Of a stretch of 64,000 bases of DNA, positions 37,144 through 44,694 are shown one piece after another. This DNA comes from Colwellia sp. Arc7-635 (GTDB lineage Bacteria; Pseudomonadota; Gammaproteobacteria; Enterobacterales; Alteromonadaceae), in the NCBI RefSeq assembly GCF_003971255.1, contig NZ_CP034660.1, positions 3,038,001-3,102,000 on the forward strand, given 5' to 3'. Under the pieces are notes generated by a model. The model ran no database searches. It was not told the DNA's origin and was given only the letters and a program-made list of their open reading frames with translations. The position numbers and the translations under genes are program-made. Positions within the stretch are counted from its first letter, which is position 1. Each line of letters starts with the position of its first letter.

Positions 37144-38907
37144 TTACATCCAAGATTTACCAGAAATTTCGACTTCATATAAAGTGCGGTTAATCAGCTG
37201 TATGCCGTCAGCTTCTTTAATAAAAGGAACATTTACCGCACCAGAGGCCAAAATAAAACTAATCGAACATAACTTACGACGTTTCATGAACTTACTTTGC
37301 TTTAAAACCGTTTGTTGAACTTTAAATATGGGGAATACGAAATGGTCTACACCGAAAATGCCTTTTCGGACGTATAAATACTGCTCATCAATAGCATAGC
37401 CCCAGCGCTTCCATCGCATAAAAATAACGACACAAGCAAAAATAAATACACCGGTGATTGGCAAAATCAAGGAGTAGTTTTGCACAATAACGAGCAGCGT
37501 TAGTGCCACTAAATAAATTGGCGCACATAACGCTCCAATGTAACGAATAAAAAATCTTTTGCTGATCGCAGTAAAGTTAATATTCTGTAAGCCACTATCT
37601 GGATAAACATCAAGGGTGAGACTAAGGGCTTCATTGGGAGTAACAGATGGGACAATTATTTTATCGGTTATATTTGAGACACCGCCATTTTCCATGCCAC
37701 TCATTTGAGCATTAGACTGTTCAAAACGAAGATTAACTCTACCTAACAACATATCAAGCCAATCACGTTTATGGGCAATTTGCTGCAGCCGAGAAAGGCG
37801 CATACTAACTTCGTGCTTCGTCAGCAATCCACTGCGTCTAATGTAACGGTCTTCAACTTTGCTTAAAGTAAATCCATAAAAAGTCATGATCGAACCAAAA
37901 ATAGAAAACAAAGAGAGCAGTAACATCACCATCATCGTCATTGATAACGTATATAAACCAAGTTGCCACATAGAATGTGTTGATGGGTCAAATAGTTTAC
38001 CTGGGTCAAGTCCAAACTCTTGTAAGAAGTCACCTATATACTGACTCAAATTTTCATAAAATGGTGCTAATGCCCCTAAAAATATCCAAATTCTGTTGCT
38101 CGTAACACCATGAATCACTAAGTCTTTGATTGAGCGAGTATTAATAATCTCTTCTTCACCACTACAAGCAGTTTCAATCGAATTATTATCAGATGAATCA
38201 AGCGATTGATGTGTCGCTTCGATATGTTGTCCCATGATTTCTTGTTTTAGTTTTTCAGCAAACCCCAACTCAAGCGCGACAACTTTTGCTTCCTGTTTAC
38301 TAGAGCCTGCAGTATCAAGCGTTAAACAGGCAAATCCCATGACGCGATAATAAATTGGCTGTTCAATTTTTACATTTTGAATACGTGAAAAAGGTAAGTT
38401 AGCATGCTTTTTACTTAAAACACCGGAACGAATTTCAATGCTATTTTTACTTAATCGAAACTGGAAGAAATAGAAACTTAATAATGCTGAAGTTATCAAT
38501 AAAGCAATTAACCCAATAACGACGGGAAAGCCAATCCAAGGGTTGTCCTTAATAGAGTTATAACTAAGAAGCAATGCGGGAGCAACATAAATAAACTGGC
38601 CTATAATGCCCTGTATAAAGCTAACACCAAAGTAAACGATAGCGATTGGTGACAGGCGATGCCATTGATTTGTCGCATACGCTGTTTTTTCGTTATCTAC
38701 TGTCTTATTCGCTGAGTTATCAGCTGAGCTATTTACTGAGTTATTTACTGAGTCACTGTCGACCTTATTGACTTCATTAATCTCAGTATTGTCTTCGGTA
38801 TTTTTTTCTCTCTTACCTTCTAACTCATCCTCTACTTTATTTTCTGTTTTATTTTCTACATTGCTTTTGGCATTCATTTCATCAGTATCGGACTTCATAT
38901 TAACCAT
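37144..38907 (-). CDS. YdbT-like membrane protein with bacterial PH domains
   Basis: A 587-residue membrane protein with three bacterial PH-like (bPH2/DUF304) segments and about six membrane helices, the architecture of Bacillus YdbT. PH-like blocks start near SIEIRSGVLSKKHANLPFSRIQNVKI (about residue 158), DRYIRRSGLLTKHEVSMRLSRLQQI (about 350) and EQYLYVRKGIFGVDHFVFPIFKVQQT (about 505). The first 80 residues are an acidic, Asn/Lys/Val-rich linker with degenerate repeats (SVNNSVNSSADNSANKTVDN), not seen in the usual family. It overlaps the 3' end of the upstream YdbS-like gene by 8 bases, implying coupled translation and complex formation. Its function is not established; the Bacillus pair is linked to antimicrobial resistance. 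Confidence 0.8.
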   Translation of the reverse strand: MVNMKSDTDEMNAKSNVENKTENKVEDELEGKREKNTEDNTEINEVNKVDSDSVNNSVNSSADNSANKTVDNEKTAYATNQWHRLSPIAIVYFGVSFIQGIIGQFIYVAPALLLSYNSIKDNPWIGFPVVIGLIALLITSALLSFYFFQFRLSKNSIEIRSGVLSKKHANLPFSRIQNVKIEQPIYYRVMGFACLTLDTAGSSKQEAKVVALELGFAEKLKQEIMGQHIEATHQSLDSSDNNSIETACSGEEEIINTRSIKDLVIHGVTSNRIWIFLGALAPFYENLSQYIGDFLQEFGLDPGKLFDPSTHSMWQLGLYTLSMTMMVMLLLSLFSIFGSIMTFYGFTLSKVEDRYIRRSGLLTKHEVSMRLSRLQQIAHKRDWLDMLLGRVNLRFEQSNAQMSGMENGGVSNITDKIIVPSVTPNEALSLTLDVYPDSGLQNINFTAISKRFFIRYIGALCAPIYLVALTLLVIVQNYSLILPITGVFIFACVVIFMRWKRWGYAIDEQYLYVRKGIFGVDHFVFPIFKVQQTVLKQSKFMKRRKLCSISFILASGAVNVPFIKEADGIQLINRTLYEVEISGKSWM

Positions 38908-39445
38908 GGGTAATAGTGTCCTTATGCTGCAAAATATACTGACGCAATTTTTGCGCTTTTGACAATGCTAAACCCGGAATTTCAAAGGTATGTAAAGCGC
39001 CACCGGCACTAAAAACTTGCAACGTCGCAAGGCCTATTTTTCTATCTATAGGGCCACGCTTTAATTCAATATGCTGTATTCTCGTTATAGGTTGCGTTAC
39101 TTTTTTTCTAAAAATCCAACCAGATTGAAAACTCAAGTCATACTCTCGTAATGCATAAGACTTTAATGGATCAGCAATTTTTTTGTACAGAGTAAAAAGC
39201 AAACAAATGGCGGTCAATACGCTTGCGCCAATCGTCAGGCCAATGTGAAGGTCTACATACCAATCAAACCAAGGCTGTAATCTCACAAATGTAAGTATTA
39301 ACGCCGAAAAAATAGTAAGCGCTGAACCAATTTTAAAGTTGGTTGCGGCATAACTAGGATCTAAAGGTTGCATTTCTATTTCATAAATATCGGGCAAGTT
39401 AGCGTCAAATACTTGTGGATTTATTTCAGAGACGATATCCGTCAT
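38900..39445 (-). CDS. YdbS-like PH-domain membrane protein
   Basis: A 181-residue protein with two membrane helices (about residues 38-57 and 65-87) followed by one bPH2 domain: REYDLSFQSGWIFRKKVTQPITRIQHIELKRG and LATLQVFSAGGALHTFEIPGL are typical of YdbS. It is the first gene of a two-gene operon whose second member, the YdbT-like gene, overlaps it by 8 bases. The pair is conserved in distant bacteria as an envelope complex; the molecular role is unknown. Confidence 0.85.
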   Translation of the reverse strand: MTDIVSEINPQVFDANLPDIYEIEMQPLDPSYAATNFKIGSALTIFSALILTFVRLQPWFDWYVDLHIGLTIGASVLTAICLLFTLYKKIADPLKSYALREYDLSFQSGWIFRKKVTQPITRIQHIELKRGPIDRKIGLATLQVFSAGGALHTFEIPGLALSKAQKLRQYILQHKDTITHG

Positions 39446-39934
39446 GACAAATTCCTTGTTGTGCCAACGTCTAATGGTTGGTTTTTATAATTTTTGTATA
39501 CTATATCAAAGGTGAACAGAATTTTGAGATGTTTATCCCCGGTGAAATAAAAGCATAGCTCGAACGAGAAATTTTAAAATTAATAGTTAGAAGTTAAGAG
39601 CAAAAAAAAACGACCTCACCTATGACAATTGTTAGCTAAAATATAGGTTGAGTAGTTCAGATAAGCTAGCAAAACTTTATTCCCTAAATATAAATTAAGT
39701 ACTGAATATATTTGAGATTTCTATCTTTAATGCTAACTCTATAGTGCCGCTAGCTTTAGGTTTAACTTACTACATAACTACTTTTTTAGTGCGCAGTGAA
39801 AACAAAAACCACCAAGAGAAATTAACGATAAATGCCACTGTTAGTTTTTATTAATTAACTGAAATTTTTTATTCGTTTTCACTATCTAATTTGAACAAGG
39901 TTATTAAGTTTTTATAAATTTAAAGGAATGGTAA
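39446..39934. other. Intergenic region between the YdbS-like and MBL-fold genes
   Basis: 489 AT-rich bases between divergent genes. No gene, repeat or clear promoter stands out. Confidence 0.4.
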
Positions 39935-40792
39935 ATGAAAAAGTCATTGATAAAACTGTTAACAGGAGCCCTACTCATTATAGGCTTTAGTACACAAGCG
40001 CTTGAAATTGAAGATTTAGGTGATGGTTTGTACCGCTTTATCGACGACAGGCACCGCTCTGTGTTTTTAATCACGCCGCAAGGTGCCATTGTTACCGACC
40101 CACTTAATAAAAAAGCCGCTACTTGGCTGAATGAACAAATTAAAAGCCGTTTTAACGTCCCGGTTAAGTATGTCATTTATAGTCATAATCACAGTGACCA
40201 TATCTACGGCGCAGAAGTATTTAAAAGCCCGCAGACCACCTTTGTTACCCATAAATTAAGTGCGCAAGATATTAAAAATACTCAAATGAAAACCGTAACG
40301 CCTGATCTAACCTTTGATGACGAGTTAGTACTAACCCTCGGAGATTCAAACGTTAAACTTAATTACCATGGACCAAATGACGGCCGTGGTTCAATAAGTA
40401 TGTTGTTTGAAAAGCAAAAAACCTTATTTGTCGTTGACTGGATATTAATAGGTAGAATGCCATGGCAAAAACTATGGAGTTACGATATTCAAGGTATGAT
40501 CAATTCAACAAAAAGCGTCCTCAACTATGATTTTGACACCTTTGTTGGTGGTCACGCTGACATAGGAAATAAAGCCGATGTTAAACGCTATTTAAGTTAC
40601 ATAGAGCAATTATACAGCCAAGTAACAGCTGGAGCTTTAGCCGGTAAAACACTTGATGAAATAAAACAAAACATTAAGTTAGACGAATTTAAAGACTTTA
40701 GACAATATCAAGCTTGGCTACCGCTTAACATAGAAGGTGTTTACGAGCGATTAATGGAAGAATCAGGCATGGGCTGGCGCAGCGATTTGTAA
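39935..40792 (+). CDS. Exported MBL-fold metallo-hydrolase
   Basis: A 285-residue metallo-beta-lactamase-fold hydrolase with a signal peptide (KSLIKLLTGALLIIGFSTQA, cleavage near residue 22). The zinc motif HxHxDH is visible as YSHNHSDHIYGAE (about residues 85-97); the third histidine is not in the usual GHT form but may be in YHGPNDG, a bridging aspartate is in FVVDW, and FVGGHADIG supplies the last histidine. Its substrate is unknown; a beta-lactamase role is not supported. AAAGGA lies 9 bases before the ATG. It is monocistronic. Confidence 0.85.
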   Translation: MKKSLIKLLTGALLIIGFSTQALEIEDLGDGLYRFIDDRHRSVFLITPQGAIVTDPLNKKAATWLNEQIKSRFNVPVKYVIYSHNHSDHIYGAEVFKSPQTTFVTHKLSAQDIKNTQMKTVTPDLTFDDELVLTLGDSNVKLNYHGPNDGRGSISMLFEKQKTLFVVDWILIGRMPWQKLWSYDIQGMINSTKSVLNYDFDTFVGGHADIGNKADVKRYLSYIEQLYSQVTAGALAGKTLDEIKQNIKLDEFKDFRQYQAWLPLNIEGVYERLMEESGMGWRSDL

Positions 40793-40920
40793 CTAATATA
40801 AGTTATACATACCAGCGGTTTAATTAAAATAAAGCCATTGTTCGGCGCTTAAAAATCTACTTAGCGTCAGGGTGCTAACAACACCCTGAGAGTTATTGGA
40901 TTAGGCTTCATTAATTTGCA

Positions 40921-40960
40921 CCTAGTTAATCTAAGCCTGGTTAATCTAAGCCTAGTTAAT
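40921..40960. repeat. Tandem repeat CCTAGTTAATCTAAG, 15 bp x 2.7
   Basis: Two near-identical 15-base units (one change) and a 10-base partial, in the 314-base gap between the MBL and ACT genes. A separate hairpin CAGGGTG/CACCCTG lies at 40868-40888. Confidence 0.8.
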
Positions 40961-41027
40961 CGCTGCCTCTGCACTTATCCTTACATGCGACTCAACAAAC
41001 TTCACTGAGTACTTTTCATTGCCATAT

Positions 41028-41075
41028 TTTCGCTTAACGTTTCAACGCTTAGCTAAGTGTTATCGTTAAGCGAAA
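41028..41075. other. 48-base long hairpin between convergent genes
   Basis: An outer perfect 12-bp stem TTTCGCTTAACG/CGTTAAGCGAAA (41028-41039 with 41064-41075) encloses an inner 8-bp stem (41044-41051 with 41054-41061, one G-T pair). It lacks a T-run on both strands, so it is an untypical terminator; it could be a processed RNA structure. Confidence 0.6.
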
Positions 41076-41106
41076 CAATGAAGAAATAGCACCGCTCTTT
41101 CAAGTT

Positions 41107-41520
41107 TTAATCAACAATGCCTTCTTGAGTTAACGCTTTGAGTTCAATTAATGCTTGCTCGGCATCTTTCGCGGCAACAAAAACATGATCATGATAAAAA
41201 GCAGCAACAACATTTGCACTGATATTAGCTTTGGTTAATTTAGTAGCAACCGCAGCAGTTAAACCAACGGCATCAAGGCTAGAGTGAACGTTTAAGGTAA
41301 TACATTTAAAAGTCCCTGAGTATGAAATATTAAATTCATCGGCTTTTTCTTTAGTCAATATAACGGTTAGCCCCTCTTTTTCTTGAAAAGTACTGATAGG
41401 CTCTAGCGATAATACTTGTTTAAAGTCATAGGTTTCAAGCGTACTAAAAATATACTCACTCTCTACTAACACAGGTGTCATCGACGCGATTAATTTTGTT
41501 AAGTTTTTTTCGCCATGCAT
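41107..41520 (-). CDS. ACT-domain protein (DUF2241-like)
   Basis: A 137-residue cytoplasmic protein made of two ACT-like halves. ACT domains bind amino acids as allosteric sensors. The N-terminal part LTKLIASMTPVLVESEYIF and the middle EGLTVILTKEKADEF resemble DUF2241/ACT_7 proteins, and the C-terminal half FKCITLNVHSSLDAVGLTAAVATKL and VVAAFYHDHVFVAAKDAEQAL is a recognisable ACT fold. The ligand is unknown. It lies 52 bases downstream of the SMR exporter gene on the same strand with no terminator between, so it may be in the transcript controlled by the guanidine-II riboswitch. Confidence 0.8.
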   Translation of the reverse strand: MHGEKNLTKLIASMTPVLVESEYIFSTLETYDFKQVLSLEPISTFQEKEGLTVILTKEKADEFNISYSGTFKCITLNVHSSLDAVGLTAAVATKLTKANISANVVAAFYHDHVFVAAKDAEQALIELKALTQEGIVD

Positions 41521-41572
41521 AATTTTTTCCTTAGCTTATTAATTTAATGGTTATATTAGTTTATTAATTGTA

Positions 41573-41887
41573 TTAGTTAGATACTTTCAAACCGACGACA
41601 CCGATAAAGATCAAGCAAAAGCAAAGTAACTGCTGCGTTGAAAGTGGCTGTTCAAAAAAGTAATGGTTTATGATTGAAATTGAAGACGCACCGACAGCCA
41701 GCCAAACTAGATAGGCATGGGCAACAGGAATGTCTTTTAATGCTATCGAAAACAGCACTAAGCTTAAAGCCATTGAGAAAATGGCAAAGACAACATAAGG
41801 GATATTTGTAAAAGATTCAGATTTTTGAATACCAACTAACCAGCCAGCTTCTAAAATTCCTGCGATAAATAAGATGAACCAAGACAT
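41573..41887 (-). CDS. gdx: SMR-family exporter, probable guanidinium exporter (Gdx/SugE type)
   Basis: A 104-residue small multidrug resistance protein with four membrane helices. The essential membrane glutamate is E13 in IAGILEAGWLVG, matching the SugE/Gdx N-terminus, and AHAYLVWLAVGASSISI is the helix-3 packing motif. SMR proteins work as antiparallel dimers exchanging substrate for protons. Sequence alone would leave Gdx (guanidinium) versus drug exporter open, but a guanidine-II riboswitch directly upstream makes guanidinium the likely substrate. The ATG is preceded by AGAG seven bases upstream, within the riboswitch-controlled segment. An ACT-domain gene follows. Confidence 0.88.
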   Translation of the reverse strand: MSWFILFIAGILEAGWLVGIQKSESFTNIPYVVFAIFSMALSLVLFSIALKDIPVAHAYLVWLAVGASSISIINHYFFEQPLSTQQLLCFCLIFIGVVGLKVSN

Positions 41888-41894
41888 GTGTACA

Positions 41895-41952
41895 CTCTAT
41901 TAAATATAGGGGTCGTCCCCTTAAGAAAATAGAGCGGTGAGGTCGTCCTCAC
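41895..41952 (-). promoter_or_regulatory. Guanidine-II (mini-ykkC) riboswitch
   Basis: On the minus strand two hairpins carry the diagnostic ACGA tetraloops: P1 GTGAGG-ACGA-CCTCAC (41952-41937) and P2 AGGGG-ACGA-CCCCT (41921-41908), separated by 15 bases. Each loop would bind one guanidinium ion and the two loops kiss. The linker holds CTCTATT (41934-41928), perfectly complementary to AATAGAG (41901-41895), which contains the ribosome-binding AGAG of the exporter gene. This suggests translational control: ligand binding frees the ribosome site. Confidence 0.92.
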
Positions 41953-42213
41953 ATCGATACAGATTTAGCCGTTAGTACTTTAGCAAATAAAATAAAAAAA
42001 GTGAAACAACAATTTAAACGACATATTATCGTACAGACTTATGAATAATTTAGAAATAACAGGTAATTTTAATCTATAAACTTGTCATCTTCGTCACCAT
42101 ACTCTCTTATCGCCCTCCACTATTCATCATAAGACAAGGCTCAAAACTTAAGAGACAAAAGCCAACAAAGTGGTCATTCCCACTTAGCATCACATTCAAC
42201 ATGATATGAATAC

Positions 42214-42630
42214 CTACTTTATTAAATTATTTTTTAAGATCTGTATCAATTGAATGAAATCGTCAATTTTTTCTGTTGGAATATCATTAACCATCTTATT
42301 GAAAACACATTTCTCAGCTGTTCTAAATAGTCCTATTATTTCCACCCCCTTAACAGATAAGGTCAATAAGTGGCTGCGTTTGTCATTTACATTATCTGTT
42401 TTTGTGATCAGTTCTTGATTCACTAACTCTTTAATTAACCTATTAATTTGAGCTTTATCACGGCCCATAAAATCAGCTAACTTTTGTCCAGTACAATCAT
42501 CAATTATTGATATTACCTTTAATGATTTCAAATGCATCGGAGATAAGTCTATTGCTAATTGTTTTATCTCTTGCTTCATATTACTGCGTACAGCGTGCAC
42601 TAAACTAAAAAGTGCTTCACTTAATTCCAT
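42214..42630 (-). CDS. MarR-family transcription regulator
   Basis: A 138-residue winged-helix repressor. The DNA-binding part is at residues 45-100: LADFMGRDKAQINRLIKELVNQELI (helix-turn-helix) and TDNVNDKRSHLLTLSVKG (wing with the conserved D-x-R). N- and C-terminal helices would make the dimer. The ligand is unknown. It is divergent from a small membrane protein and a siderophore-interacting protein, and an inverted repeat over their promoter is its likely operator. Confidence 0.88.
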   Translation of the reverse strand: MELSEALFSLVHAVRSNMKQEIKQLAIDLSPMHLKSLKVISIIDDCTGQKLADFMGRDKAQINRLIKELVNQELITKTDNVNDKRSHLLTLSVKGVEIIGLFRTAEKCVFNKMVNDIPTEKIDDFIQLIQILKNNLIK

Positions 42631-42668
42631 AGATATTCCTAAACAAATTCAATGAACATCAAAAACTA

Positions 42669-42699
42669 GTTGACAATATCAACCAACTTAAAATATAGT
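42669..42699 (+). promoter_or_regulatory. Sigma-70 promoter overlapped by a MarR operator candidate
   Basis: TTGACA (42670-42675) and TATAGT (42694-42699) are 18 bases apart, 35 bases before the ATG at 42734. An inverted repeat GTTGA-N5-TCAAC (42669-42683) covers the -35 box, and TTGTCAA recurs at 42705-42711, so repression by the divergent MarR protein is likely. Confidence 0.65.
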
Positions 42700-42733
42700 A
42701 GACTTTGTCAACCTTATTATATCGGATGTTGTT

Positions 42734-42922
42734 ATGCAACTAAAAATGAAAAACCTATTCGTAATACTTTTAGTCATGCTGATATTAGTTGACATCATAG
42801 CGGCGATAATTATGAAGTCGATTATGCCAGTAGAACTGACGGTAGGGCTTACATTCTCACTCGCCATGACATTAATGATAAAGCCAAAGCTTGGAAATTA
42901 TTTAACCCGCGTACCTGCTTAA
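42734..42922 (+). CDS. Small two-helix membrane protein
   Basis: A 62-residue protein with two hydrophobic segments (FVILLVMLILVDIIAAIIM and VELTVGLTFSLAMTLMI) and a basic end; a second start at the MKNLF methionine is possible. I do not recognise a family. It is the first gene behind the MarR-overlapped promoter and is followed after 33 bases by the siderophore-interacting protein gene, so it is likely a real part of this unit. Confidence 0.6.
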   Translation: MQLKMKNLFVILLVMLILVDIIAAIIMKSIMPVELTVGLTFSLAMTLMIKPKLGNYLTRVPA

Positions 42923-42955
42923 TACGTTCATTCAGACAAAAAAGAGGAAGATATT

Positions 42956-43687
42956 ATGGGACCAACAATGCGTATGACACGGGTTTTATCCGTTAATGAT
43001 ATATCGCCACACATGAGAAGGATTATACTAACGGGTGATTCACTTACTGACTTTCCTGAAAACAAAGAAAGTGCTCACGTAAAAGCCATTTTCCCTGATC
43101 CTAATGCTAATGCTAATATCAAAAAGCCTAAACTTGGCTTATATTTGGGTTTTAAAAAGTATATGCGATCTTATACAATTAGAGCTTTTGATAAGAAAAG
43201 CTTAGCATTAACTATCGACTTTGCGGTAAATGACCACCGTGGCCTAGCAAGTAATTGGGCACTTGAGGCTAAACCTGGAGACTATCTTGGCATCGCAGGA
43301 CCTGGCGAAGCAAAGCATTCAGATTTAAATGCTAATAATCATTTGTTTTTTGGTGATATAACCGCACTGCCTGCCATTGCGGCTACCCTAGAGAAATTAC
43401 CTAAAACGGCAATGGGACACGCTTATATACAAGTACCAGATAAGCGAGATAAACAGTCGTTAATTAGTCCTGCTGGAGTTGAGGTTCATTGGTTGGTAAC
43501 CGCAAACAAATTAACCGAAGATTTTTTAATAGGCCTTAAATCAATCGGTAATGATCTTGATGACAGCGCTATATTTATAGCGGCTGAAACCAGCATAGTT
43601 AAGCAATTAAAAGTTCACTTAAATCAGAACTGTCGTTATAACAAGTCAAAACTGTATGCCAGTGCATATTGGAACCAGAAAAGATAA
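42956..43687 (+). CDS. Siderophore-interacting protein (ferric-siderophore reductase)
   Basis: A 243-residue flavoprotein of the SIP/ViuB family, which reduces ferric siderophores in the cytoplasm to free iron. The FAD-binding barrel has MRSYTIRAFDKKSLALTIDF (the R-x-Y-T motif) and GLASNWALEAKPGDYLGIAGPG; the nucleotide-binding half has HLFFGDITALPAIAATLE and ends ASAYWNQKR, the usual Y-W ending. GAGGAAG lies 7 bases before the ATG. It is second in a MarR-regulated unit. MarR rather than Fur control is a little unusual for SIP; no Fur box was noticed. Confidence 0.9.
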   Translation: MGPTMRMTRVLSVNDISPHMRRIILTGDSLTDFPENKESAHVKAIFPDPNANANIKKPKLGLYLGFKKYMRSYTIRAFDKKSLALTIDFAVNDHRGLASNWALEAKPGDYLGIAGPGEAKHSDLNANNHLFFGDITALPAIAATLEKLPKTAMGHAYIQVPDKRDKQSLISPAGVEVHWLVTANKLTEDFLIGLKSIGNDLDDSAIFIAAETSIVKQLKVHLNQNCRYNKSKLYASAYWNQKR

Positions 43688-43786
43688 TTCACCCTAGGCA
43701 AAAGAGAGTAATTAAACCTTTGGAGCAACAATGGGCGACTTCAAAGGTTAGCAGGAAACAATCACCCTATTTTACTAGAGGTAGAG

Positions 43787-43894
43787 ATGTCATCAGCACG
43801 AAAAACATTGTTACTTATCTTTACTTATATTTCACTCTTCGCTCTAGTATCCCCTGTTCTTTACTCTATTCTTAACCTTATTTTTTATTCTTAA
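43787..43894 (+). CDS. Possible 35-residue single-helix membrane protein
   Basis: A complete frame MSSARKTLLLIFTYISLF... ends in TAA and is almost one hydrophobic helix. AGAGGTAGAG just before the ATG gives a good ribosome-binding site. It lies 100 bases after the SIP gene and overlaps the convergent gene end by four bases. The length makes chance possible; no family is recognised. Confidence 0.4.
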   Translation: MSSARKTLLLIFTYISLFALVSPVLYSILNLIFYS

Positions 43895-44253
43895 TCCTGC
43901 AACAACTTAGGATAAGCGACAACCCAATCAGAGCTTTCATCGCCTTGTCTATCGAATTTATATTTAATAGCAGAAAAACCACAAAGCTTTACAAGGCCGT
44001 TAAAATCGAAAGGTTGTTTTACACCTGCTTTTGACGCCATAAATGCAGCATCGCTTGGTATAGAAATTTTCTCATGTTCAGCAGAAATGACAAATGCGGC
44101 TTCAGCTAATATTAAATCATTATTATGACACTTAATAATCGCGGCATTGCCTAAGCTATTGCCGTCTAAATCTTTAAACTCAAACTCTTCTGGATGATTA
44201 ATTTCAATAACATCACCATCATTTAGTTGATATGTAATTAACATGTTTACCAT
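43891..44253 (-). CDS. Conserved-looking protein of unknown function
   Basis: A 120-residue cytoplasmic protein with no signal peptide or membrane segment. It is acidic and mixed alpha/beta, beginning MLITYQLNDGDVIEINHPEEFEF. The C-terminal half has FDFNGLVKLCGFSAIKYKFDRQGDESSDWVVAYP. I do not recognise a family. It is flanked by convergent iron-uptake genes and a 441-base spacer. A second in-frame ATG at the fourth codon is an alternative start. Confidence 0.55.
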   Translation of the reverse strand: MVNMLITYQLNDGDVIEINHPEEFEFKDLDGNSLGNAAIIKCHNNDLILAEAAFVISAEHEKISIPSDAAFMASKAGVKQPFDFNGLVKLCGFSAIKYKFDRQGDESSDWVVAYPKLLQD

Positions 44254-44694
44254 AATCTCATTCTCCCAGTTTAATTTGTATTTTTGTGGGGGGCTATTTT
44301 CCCCCTACCGAGTAAGTCAACCTGATGACATCTTACGTTAAAATAACAAACGTTCATTGATATAGACACATCTAAAATAAGATATTCCTGTTAATTAATA
44401 AGTTCGTCACTTTATTCGGTTTAGTCGGAAAAGTTAATATTGGCAAAATAAATCGCGGTAGATGTCCCAAATTAATTTTTAACAATGAGCTTCGAGCTAA
44501 CTTAGAAGAAATGATGAAGAGTAAAGAAACCTTATCACCTACTCACAGACTCTTGCTTATATTGAGATATATCTATGTGATATATCCATGAAATACTGAT
44601 GGGGTAAAAACGTATGAAGCGTTTAAAAGTAAAAAGGCATTATCTAGATAGTAGATAATGCCTTTTAGCTGTTTTTTGAGCTTTTTCTTTGCTG
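44254..44694. other. Intergenic region before the first alginate lyase gene
   Basis: 441 bases. A frame open for about 60 codons on the plus strand (about 44395-44595, with NELRANLEEMMKSKETL) lacks a start codon and is at most a remnant. A terminator ends the region. Confidence 0.35.
44632..44666. terminator. Terminator of the PL7 gene
   Basis: A perfect 15-bp stem AAAAGGCATTATCTA (44632-44646 with 44652-44666) and a five-base loop, with T-rich DNA on both outer sides; 28 bases beyond the lyase stop. Confidence 0.85.

Noticed and set aside
39935-40792. Beta-lactamase resistance gene
   Set aside because: Only the MBL fold and HxHxDH are shown; the surrounding motifs do not match known metallo-beta-lactamases.
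43669-43875. 68-residue plus-strand open frame after the SIP gene
   Set aside because: Starts inside the SIP gene in another frame and lacks a ribosome-binding site; the 35-codon frame at 43787 has a better one.
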